From assembly GCA_012845835.1 (NCBI GenBank), contig JABAKD010000023.1, positions 7,019,147-7,083,146 on the forward strand: a stretch of DNA of 64,000 nt, read 5' to 3'. A model generated the notes under the pieces. It was not told where the DNA came from. It was given only the letters and a program-made list of their open reading frames with translations, and ran no database searches. Positions 41,679 to 52,913 of this stretch are shown one piece after another. This DNA is from Undaria pinnatifida. Taxonomy: Eukaryota > Sar > Phaeophyceae > Laminariales > Alariaceae. The first letter of the stretch is position 1. The number at the start of each line of letters is the position of its first letter. Position numbers and translations under genes: made by a program.

Positions 41679-41987
41679 TTTTTTTTCTTTCTGTTTTTGC
41701 ACACTTCTACTTTCCAGCTTCTGGACAAGTCGTGGTCACAGGCGTCGTCCCTTCTTCCCCCCGGTTCTTGCCTTCAATTTTTATCGCGCATAGGGTTGAC
41801 CAATCCCACCGCTCCTCGATTTTTCATCGGGTATTGCTAACTCACGCTCTCGCGTTTTCCGCAAGTCAATTTGTGCACAAGAAAAAATCCCCACAGTTTA
41901 TACGACTATGCACTTGGGGGAATTCGAACTCGCGAAACTGACCTATACCAGGCTCAGGGATAACCTGATACGCCACCGGGGCGACCG
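41679..41987 (-). mobile_element. tRNA-derived SINE, copy 4
   Basis: On - the head is GGTCGCCCCGGTGGCGTATC, the B box is diverged (GAGTTCGAATTCC), the body is conserved, and the tail appears as the T-rich run 41679-41697. Confidence 0.83.
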
Positions 41988-42109
41988 GGTGATATACTCT
42001 TATGGCACACCGGCTCTCGGTTGCGTTTCCGAGCTGGTATTCCCTCAAACCGGGGAAGGGGGTATACCATAACAGAAGCTCAACTCGTGAGAGGTCTGCC
42101 CTCGGCGAC

Positions 42110-42170
42110 CTTCTCTGGGCAAGCCGTGGTTACAGGTGTCTTCCCTTATCCCGCCCGGCACGTGCTGCCG
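42110..42170 (-). mobile_element. SINE fragment
   Basis: GGGCAAGCCGTGGTTACAGG followed by TGTCTTCCCTTATCCCGCCC matches the 3' part of the SINE body (reverse strand), diverged and truncated. It lies 120 bp from copy 4. Confidence 0.5.
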
Positions 42171-42257
42171 TTATTATCGCAGATCAGGTATGCTGCTGTT
42201 TGTTCGGTTGCTGGGCTTCCCCTTCCTGGGTGTTTTCCGTATTCACCCGGCATTCCA

Positions 42258-42391
42258 GGCTGGACTACTGCAGGCAATGTATGAGGTCACCGCCTCATCG
42301 ACGCTATTTATTACTACAGCACAGACAGCACACATGAATGAGCGAATTACAGCCGTCTTTAACGCGGACCCTTACAACAAGCACCCCGAGG
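42258..42391 (+). CDS. orphan exon candidate, product unknown
   Basis: It sits between GGCATTCCAG| and |GTGAGTCC. It encodes AGLLQAMYEVTASSTLFITT, then AQTAHMNERITAVFNADPYN and KHPE, ending in phase 0. Composition looks protein-like and the donor is a strong consensus, but I recognise no family and find no partner exon. Confidence 0.3.
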
Positions 42392-43049
42392 TGAGTCCAT
42401 GGAGATTTCTCACGTCGATCTTGCCGAAGGCAGAAGTATCGTTGTGTGTATGATTTTTTGCCAGGTGTCCCTTTTTTAGCTGGCAGGCGTTATCGCCTGC
42501 ATTTACGGACGGCTCCGCCCCCCGTTCTGCCAGAAGGTATCCGGCGGGCAGCAAACTACTAGTACCAGATATGTATTAATGGCATCCAAGAATCCCTCGC
42601 GTGGGTGACCATCACAGAGCCAGAGGCACCGCTACATGGCAGTAGTAGCCGGTCCCCAGGTCCCCAATAGCACTGATGCTGGCGTCGTCGGCAGAAGACA
42701 CAAAGAAGAACACGTGCAACACTTAGTCCAGCTTCCCTAGGTCTGTCTGTGAACAACAGCAGTTACCATGTTTGTCGGGTTACTCGGAACAGTGCTGAAT
42801 GATGCCACCACTCTCTACAGCGCTTGTGGAACCGTTTTCACGACTGATAGTCCCTACAGCTTCCCTATTCCCAGCATTGCCGGCGCCCTGAATAGTGCGA
42901 GATTATTGGGCTGGCTTACACCCACGCGCCTTTGAGAGCCACCGTTTTGTGCCTGGTGCTGTCGCTGGAACGTACTGCGTGTGTGTTTGTGGTAGTTTGG
43001 CGGTGTAGAGGTCAACACGGTGCATGTAACAATGGCGGTGCGTGTTGGT
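42392..43049. other. unassigned
   Basis: TGGCGTCGTCGGCAGAAG at 42679 matches the TRIM primer-binding site for 15 bases, possibly the trace of another LTR element. No LTR pair found around it. Confidence 0.25.
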
Positions 43050-43292
43050 GAACCCCTTTCTTTCTGCCGCTCCTCACATGACGAGGTCCATCTACCTCTC
43101 CAAAAACCTCACGCGCGGGGACGAATAAGGGAGCTAACCCAGGTGGGCAATCCCATGGACTAGGCTTCACCGAACAAACGATTGAAAGAAAAAACAGCGC
43201 AATTCCGACGTTTTTGTGGTTAAGGCAGCCCCGTCATTCATGAGCCGGTTTTCAGGCCAAACGTGACATATCTCCCCTCATAGCAAGCGTGC
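43050..43292 (+). mobile_element. MITE family A, strongly diverged
   Basis: TCCCATGGACTAGGCTTCAC, ATTCCGACGTTTTTGTGGTT, AAGGCAGCCCCGTCATTCAT and CTCCCCTCATAGCAAGCGTG follow the family order. The left terminus is not recognisable. Confidence 0.55.
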
Positions 43293-43585
43293 ATGTGACA
43301 GTAGCGGTGCTGCATTGCGCGGGCGCAGCAACAGAAAGCCCGTGTGAGACGGGCAGTGCGCGGTCTGCTCTCCGGGCCCATCAGCCCTGTTACTGGAGCC
43401 CTCCCCCGACGGCTGTCTTACGGACAGAGCTTGTCTTAAAAATTACAGAGGGTTTTCTGTGACCGTCTCTATGTCTCCCACTACGCGCTGCCGCGCTGTC
43501 ACGCTTTCGTTTTCTCATCTTCGACCACAAATTTCACGTCGTCCGTTGCGAGTTCGACGTTCGTCCGTTGTTCAACGTGATTCTC

Positions 43586-43705
43586 GACGCGTGCTACGAT
43601 AAAGGTCACACTTATTGGTAAAAATGTTTTCTGAAGTTCGCTGCCCCCTCCTTGACCCAAAATCGGCGGAATGCCATTATGTTTTTGCGCATCTAGTTCC
43701 TTTAG
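43586..43705 (-). mobile_element. MITE family A, truncated
   Basis: GACGCGTGCTACGATAAAGG, TTTTCTGAAGTTCGCTGCCC, CCCAAAATCGGCGGAATG. The rest is absent. Confidence 0.65.
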
Positions 43706-45538
43706 TTTTTGGCGGTTGGACCACTATTTTGTGGTGCGTTTCTCTGCGAGAGGTACCAGTCTCCTAATCCCTCGCCGCCCTGTCTCGGCTGAAAACCGCG
43801 AAGTTGCGGCGGGAATCGTGAGCCCTGACCTCGCCAAATTGAGCCGCCTTGTCCCCGCCACGCGTTTGTTGTCGAGAAGCGGTTTTCGATCGTGATAACG
43901 GTGCCTGAGGCACCCACAAACATATATGAGCAGTTTGAAGTTAATTACTACGTAGGCGAGATTGTAAGGGACGTTGGTGCCTCGATACTACTGCGGTGTG
44001 CCGTGCCTTATGCACGTCACACATGGGCGAGGCAGAGTCCGTCTCTGCGAGTAAGAGGGCCCTTCCCGCAACCAGCCCCTTTCCTTCAGCTGGAGTTGAC
44101 GACGAGCTAAGCCGGCCACCTCTCTTCTTTTTCCGGCCTCTTCGCACACACGCGTGGGCGGAAACCCCCGTCGATCTTGCCCTCTCCCGCGATTACGACC
44201 TGACGGCGGGGCCTTCAGCTCGGGGCAGTGGCACCCTGCCTACTCTCGTTGCAAGTGATAACAAGAATACATCGCGTTCGGCCTTGCCTTGCCGCCTCGA
44301 TCTCTGTGACTGCGTGCCCTGGGGGCTAGATATCAAGCGTTCTCCCTTGTCCCTCAGGCCCACGGCAAAATCTGGGTCCACAACGACCGCGGGTGGCCAT
44401 ACCGAGATGACACGGCGCGACAGCAAGAGCAACAGCATCGAAATACAACAAAAAGCAACAACAACCACAACAACAACAAACATGTTTTTTTTGTAAATGC
44501 AGATTTAAAAGCAGCAACAGTAGTAACTGTAGGCTAATATTGTAATACAGTAAACTAAACAGTTAAAGGGGTAACAGCAGTGCGAGTTATGATTATATGA
44601 GTAGTGGAACAGCACAAATAATGTTGGCATACGTTGTAGCTGAAACGTTACTGGTAAACTACCAGTAATAGCAGTTGGTCGTTAGCTCCAAGCGGCGTAG
44701 GTTTCAAATCATTGTAATCAGTCTCCCAACACAGGGTAGAGGAAAGTCGACAAGTGAGCTTTTGCGTGGGAGCTCACAGCAGTCTACCATCAAAAACACC
44801 ACCCAAGTACTGGGTCCACCAAAAATTAGCAAAACCCCCAGACCGGCACAATACTTATAAGTGATTGTCATACTGAAAATCCCAACTCAAAACCCTCCCT
44901 GATTATTCACGAGACAGTGACGAATCACTAATGGATTTCATTGCATCAACAAAAACGACGAAAATGGCAAGAAGAGGAAACGACTTCATCTTCATGGAAT
45001 AAAACCTCTTCCATACTCCCTCTTGCAACAATTGTAATATCAAGAAGAGATTACAACGGCCGCACCTTCAGGGCAAAATTAGTGCGACAGACTATATCCC
45101 ATAGATCGCGAGGTCACCCGGACAAAGGTCTTCTTCTGTCGTCTCCCACTACCGTCATAGATACGAAGATCATTCCGGTAAAAGGGTGTCACACGCATTC
45201 TTGTCCACAAATACAGAATTCTATTCGACGCGAAAATTAGCCCGCGCTCTCACTGACACAAATAGTTTCCGAGCATCCACAGCCAACCTCGTTATTCATT
45301 GCACAATGAATGCAAAACAACTTGCTTGTGCACTATGTCTAATTCTCAAAATAAAATTCTTTATCGAATTAAAAGTCGCCGCAAACCATCATACCGACTT
45401 AAATACGCCCTTTAGGCTTTTGTTTGCGGGCTCCAAATAATCCAATAACGAAAAACCAAAAGCCGCCACTGTCGACACGAACAGCCCCAGCCTACGAAAA
45501 CTATTCGATCATCGCATAAGCATTTCGTGTTTCACCTT
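43706..45538. other. unassigned, with a low-confidence open frame
   Basis: A 166-codon frame on + (43996-44496) starts MCRALCTSHMGEAESVSASK and ends in a Thr run from an ACA microsatellite (44455-44480). No domain recognised. 44500-44700 is rich in ACAGTAGTAACTGTA-like strings. Confidence 0.25.
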
Positions 45539-45792
45539 GACGCGTGTTACGATAAAGGTGCACCGCTTTTTTTCTGAAATTCCCGAATCGGGCGCGTAAG
45601 ACCTCTCGTAAAAGCTGATTTTAGACAAAAATAAATCTGCTACCCGATGACAACCCCCAAACGGCTTACAGTGGTATGTACACGACGAGAGTGTGAAACA
45701 AAAAGGCCTATTTCCGACGATTCGGGGTTGAGGAGCCCCGTCATTCAGATTTTTTTCAGACGAAAAGTGCTACCTCCATCGCAGCACGGGTC
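45539..45792 (+). mobile_element. MITE family A copy
   Basis: GACGCGTGTTACGATAAAGG to CTCCATCGCAGCACGGGTC. The interior is consensus-like. Flanks share CTT. Confidence 0.85.
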
Positions 45793-47280
45793 CTTTCCTC
45801 GAATTTCTAATAAGTTTTCGTACAATTTTGCTGTTGGTAGAACAACCAATCAATAATGAATATGCCCACCCTCTTTTTCGTTAGAGTCATTCACAAAACC
45901 ACTGCCGAAACAAAATATACCCGCAAAATTCCAAACAATCATCGCAACCATCAGTACCACCCACGTGCAGTACACCTCTCAAGGTGCACCTACGTGCCCT
46001 TTCTATAAATCGTTATCGTATGACATGTGTATCCGCTACACCATACCCCTTCTGGTCCTGTCTACACCACAAAAACACTGAAAGTTTTTCGGATTTACAA
46101 AGACTGCTTGATTTGAACTTGAAAACATACTTCAAAACTACCAGGTGAAAGAGACTACGTATACCATCCAGATCGAATTTCAGATGATATTATTTGCGGG
46201 TCTCACACCTGCCGCAAACAAGTGATATATAGTCTTCTAATCACAAGTCCCACACTGGCCGCGAACATAATTACGACACATTTCAATCAAGAACAAAGTT
46301 TCGATCGACAGGGTGTATCCCTCGCCCGGTGTTTTCCGAATCGCGCGACCGCGGGCTGAGTGTTATCAGCTCCGAGGACTTCCCCTCGGGGCTCGGAGTT
46401 CATTTGTCCACAATGCAATAGGTTGTTCGTTATCAAACGGGGTAGGGCCATGCCATCGGCATTTGACCTTCCCGATGGTATCTCAAGAGCTCACAAGAAC
46501 CGCCAAATATGACAATGGAACTCCCCGAAGAAATATATCCAACCATTATATGTACGGTAAAGTGCCCATCTCGGGTTATCAACCACAAGTTAGCTCAGAC
46601 CGCGTATCTTTCATTAACATAGCTGTCCGTACGTTAGGCAGTGATCAAGTCCAAGAAATCGTGGTCAATTTCATGACGACCTTACTTCTACCACGTATAC
46701 TAACCTTGAATAGTTATTGTTCAGCAGCCGCGTCATCACTATCGCATCTTCAAGCAAACCTACTCCACGCATCACACCTCCATTTATTATATTGCGCATG
46801 CAACTAGTCGAAACTCAGGCTATATATATACACGGAATGTTCATTTCAGTACAATAGCCACCCGTAACACGGAAGCATCAACCCGGGACATGCTCTGTCC
46901 ACTCACAGCCTCGGCGATTAACCGCCAGCTGTGGCTGCGTCAGGTACTGTCGGCGCCCTGTGTAGAAACTCCAAATAAAAAAAAATATAAATTTAAAATT
47001 CAGACAAAACAGAACATCAGCAACTCAGAATCCGGGACACCCCCCCAAACCACAATATGACCACCAACGCAGCTCATACCGCTGTAGGAGCGCCCGATTC
47101 TGGTCGGTCTTTAGCCGCAGCGCTTTGAGCTCTTTTGGCAGAACGGCCGGCGCGTCATGGAAAACGCGCAAAGCTGGACCTCAGAACCCTCTTCACCTCC
47201 TCCAGTCCTTCCCAGGTCACCTCGGCGCCGATCGTCGTCACCACCGAGCGGCAGTCGTGGCCAGACTCCCCCACACTCTA
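45793..47280. other. unassigned
   Basis: No gene recognised. Open frames at 46313-46807 (+) and 47135-47621 (+) lack domain similarity. From about 47130 the DNA becomes GC-rich, part of the Gypsy-like remnant. Confidence 0.3.
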
Positions 47281-47700
47281 CGGTAGGCGAGTACGTTCAC
47301 GTGGCGGCTTCGCCCGATCCACCCTTGCACCTGCACAAAGCCGAACCGCCACAACCTTCTTGCGTGCACGTGGGTCGCCCAACACCGCCCGGCATAACAC
47401 GTCGAGATGCGTGCGAAAAACGTTATCGCGCAGTATCTTGGCACATTCCGGCGAGGAGCCATGGTCAGCAGCGTCATCGACCGACGTCTCCAACACCCCA
47501 ACACGATCCTGCATCTCCATCTCGGAATCCTGGAATATCATGGGGCGTTGAGACAGCAGCTCCAGTGGGACACCGTCGTTCACGTCACCTGGCGCATCAA
47601 CGCCCGGCCCAAACGCCGTGACAGCCATTGCCGCCCGCAGCACAGCACCAGCGTTGGGCTCACGTACAGCAGGAGCTGTAAACTCCACTCCATAGCCAAG
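47281..47700 (-). pseudogene. Ty3/Gypsy-like pol remnant (region before reverse transcriptase)
   Basis: The - frame reads ...ECAKILRDNVFRTHLDVLCR and then AVLGDPRARKKVVAVRLCAG plus ARVDRAKPPRE before a stop near 47280. The pattern of a helix ending in VF..HLDV, then DP.A....L.V.L..GA....KP.R, is what stramenopile Ty3/Gypsy polyproteins show just before the reverse-transcriptase fingers. Upstream LLSQRPMIFQDSEMEMQDRV fits the linker between protease and RT. No RT YxDD, RNase H or integrase is preserved. A family A MITE fragment abuts it. The identification rests on remembered family pattern only. Confidence 0.42.
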
Positions 47701-47821
47701 GCCTAGGTATATGAAAACAATATTGCGAAATAATGTAGACATTCCGACAATTTTGGGTGAAGGTGTCCCGCCATTCAGAAGACAAAAGGCAAACAAATGC
47801 TACCTCTATCGTGGCACAGAA
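47692..47821 (+). mobile_element. MITE family A, right half
   Basis: AAGGCCTAGGTATATGAAAA, ATTCCGACAATTTTGGGTGA, GTCCCGCCATTCAGAAGAC, CTACCTCTATCGTGGCACAG. Confidence 0.7.
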
Positions 47822-50800
47822 CCTTTGTTTGTTCCTTCGCTTCGCGGCGTGGACATAACAAGTAAATACGTCTGAGAACAACAAACGAAACAGAAAACAT
47901 GTTGAAAACCTCCGGAAATGAAAAGGATCGTTCCAGAAAATAAATATCTTAACAGTACTCTTCTACCTTAACAACATTACTTGTGAGTTCGACAATTTAA
48001 GGGGCGATATTCATTTTTGCAGGGTGCATCATACACTGGCCGCCCGTATTAAGTTAGCTGTCATTAGCCAAAGCGCGATCAATTGTAACAATGGACGTGA
48101 ATCCTGCAATGAACAAAATCGATGCCGGCAATCGAGAGCTGCTGAGGAATGATGGCTGAGAGACGGCTGAATATGCCCAGGGCGACCGCCGGATGTTCCG
48201 TGAAAATTGTGTGCTGGTCTATTCGTAGGGGTGCGAAGCCTTCATATTATACCTTGCAGCTGTACGGCTAGTCTATAACAGGATAATTACTGGTAACAGT
48301 GGGAGTCGTAGGGAGTCTCCGTATAGAGCAACAGTATGAGTACAATACCTACATCAGCACAGGAGTAGTAGTATTAGACTATTAATAGTGCAAATGAATC
48401 ATAGCAGCATCGTGGGGGAACAGCGTTCAATCATACAGCAGCACTCGTACGTACTGGTACGATACGTTGTACGTATACACAGCAGGACAGCCAAGACACA
48501 GCAAAAAATAACAGCAAGCAGCAACGCTTCCACAGCAGCCATGGGGCTCCTGCTGTTATATAGTGTCAAGCATGTTGTGGTACTACTGCAGTCGTAGTTG
48601 GAGCAATCGTGAACCAGCCCGTACAAGTGCAATGCGCAGAGCAGTAAAACGAACCAACAGTATGTATGAGTATATCGAAGAATGGACGAAAACAGCATGC
48701 AGGAGGTCGGATCTTCAGATGCGGGGTCGAAAAACGCAAGTCCCCGCAAAAATCAGAACGCCTCTTTCAAAAAGGAGTTTTGAGTATTCGGGGGACTAGG
48801 GGGTTTGGTGTTGCGATATCTAGTCGGACAGACCACGCAAGCAAACAGTCGTGCTCTCCCTCCAAGAGACCACCTGGGCATCTTGCGGCGTCGGCTCAGG
48901 GCTGATCTTTGCTGCGTCACGGTGCTCTTTCTCCGGTGAGCAATGTTGGGTTGTTCTCTTCGCACCTTGCGTAAGGTTGTATGGCTTGGTCACAGGCGAT
49001 GAAAACTTGTGTATCATGTTTCCTCGATGATTGTTACTGCGGCAGTCGAGGGCTGTGCAATTTAAAGCTTACACAGAGACAGCGCTGGCTTTGTTTTAGT
49101 ACCTGTGTCCAGCAGGAGGCTCCCTCTCTGGTGGCTGTGGTATGGTCGGGCTGTCTTCATCGCGGTCGTGTCTTTGCTGCTCTTGCGATTCAAATTTCTG
49201 ATTTCCTGATGAAGACTATTTTTGACCACGAGCACGAGCAACGAGTACAAGCACCACACATAGTAACGAATACATGCGGTTCAATACTCGACCAATGGGT
49301 TGGCCTCGTTATGCATGTTCTCTGGTCTGTTGTTACGCACCTCCTACAGCAGTGTATCGTTGTAGCACGTCCCTACCCTGCCCTAGGAAGTGTAGCAGTA
49401 TCAGGTACCAGGCACCTGGTAAAACTGCACAGAACCCGAGCCATTTTTTTTTTAACCCATGCTCGTAGCCTTCACTAGATTGTGACGATGAGCAAATACG
49501 CCACTTGGCAGAGACCCCACTTGGCGGTGCGGTCGCTCCAGCCTGACATACGGGGCTATCATGCCACTTATACGAGGAATTATTTTGCTGCCTGTGGTGC
49601 CGACCCTAGGTTTGCTAGGACCGGCTCGTGGGGTGACGATCGTGATATACCATTCCGACGTCCCTCGCTTATTGTGGTCGCACGCGGGACAGGGGCGGCC
49701 ATTGGCCATCAGCCCGCCGCCGCGAAGCCCTGCCTGTATTTATCCAGTGCAAAATCCAGTATCCAAGAAGCTGTTGATAGTACTTCTACAAGCCGTAGAC
49801 TAGTGCTGTAGACTACAGCTGTACGTAGCTCATAAACTGCAAGCAGCGCTGTTGCACTCTGTACTATGCCTTTTGGCACGGGGAAAAATGTCTCAGTAGG
49901 GGACCAAGATGACTCCGATGATACGCGGGGTATAATCCACGGCTCGGCCGTCTCGTTGACGTGCTTTGGGTAACAGTAAGAGGTAGTCCAGGTATAAGGC
50001 AACTCATTTCTGCGGCAGGAAGTATGCGGATTTACTCTCGTGATACGACTTGGGACACGCTGTGAGGGCCGTACTTTGAAAATATTACTGCTGTACCGGC
50101 ATACGATACGTGTGTCACGCGGGTACACGTAGGGTCTTGGGGGTCTGTCACGTCAGTGCTGTACCCTGATACACTGTCAAAACATACTGAAGACACAGCA
50201 GTGCTGTTGTATACTCCAACATAGTAGTTGTATACCCACCTAAAACTAGCTGCTAATATCGATCGGGGTTGAAGACTTTCGGGTGCAAAAAAACAGGTGT
50301 TAAGTCGGGCTGTCCCTTTTCATACCTGGATATAATCGGCTCATCGGTTTCGCACCTGAAACCCGGTCTTGCCTCGTTTAAAATATCCTTTCCCTTACGC
50401 ACAAGACACTAACTGGACACGACCGTCCAGCCCAGGAGCGCTCGAGCGCCCTCCCTGATACTGTTCAGAGACATCTCTATTAGCTGCTGCCACTACGGCT
50501 GCAGAGATACCCGATACACTTGCTCGCAGACGTTGATGCACCCAACACGCACTATTAACAACACATACCTAGCATGTGTACTGCATGTAACATATTCACT
50601 GTTTATTCTGGCACGCTGTTCCCTGGTCGTCCTAAGCATTGTTCTCGCGCTGTCGGCTGCGGGGCAAGCAAGGCGCCCACCAGTACATTACGACGCATGT
50701 CTTGTTGTCGGCCGAGCTCCGCGGCGGTTGTCTGAGCTATCAACGTCGTTGAACAGTCTCCTTTTTCCATGACGTTGCGTTCCGCTTGATTGAGCAGCCT

Positions 50801-52649
50801 AATATAGGTGCAATGTCAACCCTTCATTTTTGGGCATTCTAACTAACTTGCTTCCCTCTAACATTGCTGTCTTCGGCCCTCTCTCCCGCCCGCCGTGCAG
50901 CATCACCAGTCCACTTTTTTCCGCCTGTTTTTTTCCCTCCCTGCTGTTTACTACACAGCAGCAGCGCTCTTTTGTGACTGTATGTGTGCTTTTGCACGTG
51001 GAGTGTGTGCATTCATAGGCGCACCAAGACGATAAAGAGCGGCGTTCGTTAGGTTTTCAAGAGCAGTTCTCCCTTGCAACCACAAAATCAGTATTGGTAT
51101 ACAGCAGTGCAGCAGCGCCGATATAGCGGTGGCCGTCTTCCAAGCTCTCACTTTTGTGCCAGTAGTCTCGGTGTACATGCGTGGCTGGTGCAAAGCAGCA
51201 GATAATTAAACCACGACAACATGACACGCACAATGCCACAGTCAAATACGTACCAAGTACACGAAGCATACAGCAGTAGCACAAGCAGTACCGTAGCTCA
51301 TACGTATATATTATATACACACCATTGGAACTTGATCCCCCTTTTCTGCTGGCGAGGACCCCGGTGGATACCAAGTCAACCACAACCCGAAGGGGAACAT
51401 TATATCTGGTACGAGTACCAGTACCGAGTCAGGACATGTTGGTCCGATTTATGACGATTTTCTGCGTTTAGTTGGACAGATCACTCTACGCGGGCTCAGA
51501 ACGCACATGGAGGGAACGCTACCGAGAATACCTGTCCCGAGGTTGTCTTACAAAAGGGCTTACCGCTGTGTGTGTTTTCCAGCTTCTGAGACGTTGGGTG
51601 CCCGTATTCTTAATTCTACAGGATAGCTCTATACACTTTGTATTGTAGTACTGGTGTGAAGGACCGGAAATTTTAGGCCGGGTCTCCCATCTGAAAACGA
51701 GTGCCGGATTTATTGCACATCATCTTCGCCAAAACTGCACCCGAATATGGTACCGAGCATATTTTATCGCTCTTGATCTCAGCCTTGCCTTACGATGATT
51801 TCACGTTTTCATAGCAGCTATCCTGCACTGCTGTACGCGTACGAACTAGGTACATCTACCGTGACTTGTAACTTTGTAAACTTGCAAACTGGACTGCCGT
51901 TTGCCACCGGGCCGAACTTTATAGTGTATATCCCTGACTACGAAAACAGCAGTGCGTACGAACATCATCCCACGGCTGCACTGATCGAGAATAACGTATA
52001 CATGTAATCTGGGTACATGATTGCGGCTCGCGGACTGCGCAGTCGCATTCGTCTGTTTTTCACCCAACGTTTAACTGGCTGGTGGTATACACTACATCTA
52101 GTCCTAGTACAAGTAGTACTTCTGCTTCTGCTTGTACTGCTCCTCCTCCTGGTGAAGGTATTACCAATATTTCTTAGATAGGATTCAAGGTTCAGGCGTT
52201 TTCGAAAGAATTGTCGACAGTTCCCCGGTTTGTTCTTGTTTCGGGAGATCGGCGGTCGAGCGGGACACTGGGGTTTGGTCACACGAATTTAACCCGTACT
52301 ACATTACCACTACCCACCATCACCACCACTTTGCTAAATGTTGCTGCTTTGGTTGCTGCTGCTGCTGCTGCTGCTGCCACCGCCGCACCTGCTGTCTCTT
52401 TGGTTTTATTCGCACATCAGGACCGGGAGAACTCCTTGCGGAGTGCGGAGGATGTTTGTGGAGATGAAGTACTCATCGCAGCGATAGCAAGACAGTAACA
52501 TATATCGAAACGTCGGCATTGCGAGGGGGGGGGTTCTCATACCCTATTGTCCCCCCCCAGATATGACTGCCCTTCACGGAATCCTGCGCGTATGGGCTTC
52601 TAAGTGACGATGGTGGCGATGCTTCACACATCGAACAGATCCGATCCTT
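47822..52649. other. motif-rich, gene-poor domain
   Basis: No gene or repeat family recognised. Dense CAGCAGT/ACTGCTG and GTAC-centred strings recur throughout (for example TACGTACTGGTACGATACG near 48448, ACTAGTGCTGTAGACTACAG near 49799, TACTGCTGTACCGGC near 50090, GTACGAGTACCAGTACCGAG near 51409). A (CTG)n run lies at 52355-52377. Open frames are short. Confidence 0.35.
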
Positions 52650-52909
52650 GACCAACGCTAAGTTTGGAGTTTTTTTTTTTTTTTTGCAGTGGTTCGGGTT
52701 TACTCGCGGGAGTGACGCCCCTGCTTCTTTCTTTGCGCTTTGGTGTTGTTTTATTATCGATTTATAAACCCCGCAATGAAATGGCTGGCTATGCTGCGCC
52801 AAACATATCGCCCGAAGTCTTATTCGTCAGCGAGAAACAGCGTCACTCGTGCGAGTGGCTCAAGTCCAGTTGTGGACAAGCCCCCCTCTCCCCTGCCGTA
52901 GCGTTGGTC
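52650..52909 (+). mobile_element. MITE family C copy (CCTT duplication)
   Basis: GACCAACGCTAAGTTTGGAG to CTGCCGTAGCGTTGGTC, flanked by exact CCTT at 52646-52649 and 52910-52913. Subterminal TTACTCGCGGGAGTGACG and GTCACTCGTGCGAGTGGCTC. Confidence 0.88.
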
Positions 52910-52913
52910 CCTT

